From JAABSQ01 sp964573705 (lineage in GTDB: Bacteria; Desulfobacterota; Desulfobacteria; Desulfobacterales; Desulfococcaceae): a DNA stretch of 64,000 bases. The translations under genes were made by a program, and so were the position numbers. The notes beneath the pieces were generated by a model. That model was not told the origin of the DNA. It did no database searches and saw only the letters and a list, made by a program, of their open reading frames with translations. The stretch is taken from NCBI GenBank assembly GCA_964573705.1, contig CAZNLT010000004.1, forward strand, positions 1 through 64,000, in the 5' to 3' direction. Below are positions 62,835 through 64,000 of this stretch, piece after piece; the first letter of the stretch is position 1, and each line of letters opens with the position of its first letter.

Positions 62835-63326
62835 ATGCAAATCATCGGCAATGTACATAAATTCGGGAATGACGTCGATACCGACCTGATTATTCCGGCG
62901 CGGTATCTGAATACGAGTGAACCGGCGGAACTGGCCAGGCACTGTATGGAGGATGCGGACCCGACCTTTGCGTCCAAGGTGGCGGCGGGGGATATTATCG
63001 TGGGGGGCAAGAATTTCGGGTGCGGCTCCTCCCGGGAGCACGCACCCATCGCCATCAAGGCGGCCGGGGTGGCCTGCGTGGTGGCCAAAAGCTTCGCCCG
63101 GATTTTCTACCGGAACGCCTTCAACATGGGGCTGGCGATTCTGGAGTGCGAGGCGGTCGACCGGTTTCAGACCGGCGACAAACTCTCGGTCGACTTCGAC
63201 ACCGGGGAGATCGTCCATATCGATTCCGGAGAAACCTTCACCACCCGCCCGATCCCGCCGTTCATGCAGGAGCTGGTGAAGAGCGGGGGGTTGATGGAAC
63301 AGGTGAAGAAGAGGGTGCAGGGCTGA
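62835..63326 (+). CDS. leuD: 3-isopropylmalate dehydratase, small subunit
   Basis: A 163-residue swivel-domain subunit beginning MQIIGNVHKFGNDVDTDLIIPARY. It shows GKNFGCGSSREHAP (substrate-binding arginine region) and AKSFARIFYRNAFNMGL. It completes the enzyme with LeuC. A GGAG site lies nine bases upstream. The length is typical of the short LeuD class that goes with the 419-residue LeuC. Confidence 0.94.
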   Translation: MQIIGNVHKFGNDVDTDLIIPARYLNTSEPAELARHCMEDADPTFASKVAAGDIIVGGKNFGCGSSREHAPIAIKAAGVACVVAKSFARIFYRNAFNMGLAILECEAVDRFQTGDKLSVDFDTGEIVHIDSGETFTTRPIPPFMQELVKSGGLMEQVKKRVQG

Positions 63327-63524
63327 GGGCTGAGGGCAGAGGGCAGAGGGCTGAGGGCAGAGGGCCCAGGTACAAGGTTCAAGTGCCCAGGACCAGAAAT
63401 AATCGTTCAGGGCTGAACCCGAGCACTTTTTAAGGGGCCGAAGGCCCCATGTTTTCCTTGAACCTGGGCACTTGAACCTGGGCACTTGAACCTGGGCACT
63501 GGGGGCTTGAATTCGGGCACTTTT
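63327..63524. repeat. Heptad/TTCAAG mosaic repeat (copy R4)
   Basis: Directly after leuD: GGGCTGA and GGGCAGA heptads (63322-63368), CAAGGTTCAAGTGCCC, then on the right inverted CTGGGCACTTGAAC units (63463-63505). The conserved core of the other copies is missing. Confidence 0.8.
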
Positions 63525-63537
63525 CAAGGACCTTTCG

Positions 63538-64000
63538 ATGGATGAGAAGCGGATTCAGAAGATTCGGGAAATTTTCCTGGAAGCGGCGGCAGGGTTTCCG
63601 CAGATTCGGCTGGGGTATCTGTTCGGTTCACGGGCGGGAGGATTGGATGGGCCGGTCAGTGACTGGGATATAGCGGTGTTGGCGGATCGGGGGGCGGCCA
63701 ATCCGGACTTGCGGTCATGCCTGACGATTCAACTGGCCAAACGGCTTGAAGGGGGCGGGATAGACCTGATCCTGTTGAGCACTGCGCCGGTTGAGCTTGC
63801 TTTTTCTGTAATTTCCACAGGTGAAATCTTGTATGAGCGGGATGTGGCCACGCGGGTCGATTATGAGGCTCGGGTGATGGGGCTATATTTTGATTATCTG
63901 CCGGTACTGCGCGATCAGCGCCGGGATATTCTTCAGGGAGAAGATTATGCAGCCCGAGTTCACCGGTATCGAAAGACGCTTGGACGAACTATCGGATCGC
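63538..64000 (+). CDS. MNT-family nucleotidyltransferase (MntA-like antitoxin), possibly incomplete
   Basis: The frame begins MDEKRIQKIREIFLEAAAG and stays open to the window edge (154 residues). The minimal nucleotidyltransferase motif GSRAGGLDGPVSDWDIAVL (GS-x-DxD, about 31-49) and a third acidic residue (GGIDLILL) are present. MntA-like proteins adenylylate and silence HEPN-family RNase toxins. A second start with a good ribosome site overlaps its 3' end and would be the HEPN partner. It immediately follows repeat R4. Confidence 0.8.
   Translation, partial: MDEKRIQKIREIFLEAAAGFPQIRLGYLFGSRAGGLDGPVSDWDIAVLADRGAANPDLRSCLTIQLAKRLEGGGIDLILLSTAPVELAFSVISTGEILYERDVATRVDYEARVMGLYFDYLPVLRDQRRDILQGEDYAARVHRYRKTLGRTIGS
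63947..64000 (+). CDS. Start of a likely HEPN (DUF86) toxin gene, truncated by window edge
   Basis: ATG 63947 follows CAGGGAGAAG and reads MQPEFTGIERRLDELSDR in a different frame from the MNT gene. Overlapping MNT-HEPN gene pairs are common, but only 18 residues are visible, so the call rests on the neighbour. Confidence 0.35.
   Translation, partial: MQPEFTGIERRLDELSDR

Overview
The window comes from a GC-rich genome of a strictly anaerobic, sulfate-reducing type bacterium, most likely Desulfobacterota (Desulfobacteraceae/Desulfosarcinaceae-like). The evidence is a complete qrcABCD menaquinone reductase operon, a selenocysteine formate dehydrogenase of the NuoG-like type, system II cytochrome c maturation genes, HypA/HypB, and a full methylmalonyl-CoA (propionate) operon with a fused transcarboxylase subunit. 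The assignment is an inference from gene content. No rRNA, tRNA, CRISPR array, prophage or transposase gene was seen.

Layout. 1-6.5 kb: the 3' end of priA, then a leftward Gld-like ABC exporter operon (ATPase, permease, GldG-like protein, DUF4340 protein). 6.7-16 kb: rightward resB, a zinc-ribbon/AMIN protein, ccsA, then qrcABCD, an unannotated 56-residue membrane protein and a clear terminator. This couples haem attachment to the cytochrome-dependent quinone reductase. 16-24.3 kb: murA, comEC, a thiolase, leftward rmuC, and a cNMP-binding sensor kinase. 24.4-30.9 kb: a leftward envelope cluster of three OmpA-domain proteins (two of them von Willebrand A lipoproteins) around an AsmA-like protein that is broken only by an assembly gap. 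31-36.4 kb: a small hypothetical gene with dusB, a decayed region, a small conserved gene, and the UGA-containing fdhA. 36.4-41 kb: vanZ-like gene, thrS, rnd and a truncated hydrolase.

41-54.6 kb is a leftward run of thirteen genes behind a TetR regulator: TetR, CoA-transferase A and B, methylmalonyl-CoA epimerase, mutase, MeaB chaperone, 12S-type carboxyltransferase, a small OadG-tail-like protein, a 5S/1.3S-type carboxyltransferase-biotin carrier fusion, sucC, sucD, hypA, hypB. Together these can carry propionate to propionyl-CoA, methylmalonyl-CoA, succinyl-CoA and succinate, with the carboxyl group taken from oxaloacetate.

55-64 kb: a lipoprotein with a FlgT-like tail convergent with a FlgO-like/FG-GAP protein, a response-regulator diguanylate cyclase, lepA, leuC and leuD, and at the edge the start of a MNT/HEPN-type toxin-antitoxin pair.

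Two dispersed intergenic repeat families stand out. One is a palindromic element built on GGCCGAAACGATGATCATGG, with six copies seen; two copies supply or overlap start codons and copies bracket a truncated gene. The other is a mosaic of 7-bp tandem units and a GGGCACTTGAACCT-type motif around a conserved core, with four copies clustered between 55 and 63.5 kb, one of which separates leuC from leuD. The 100-N gap at 28.4 kb is flanked by identical 55-bp sequences and is best read as two contigs that really overlap; collapsing 155 bp restores one open AsmA gene.
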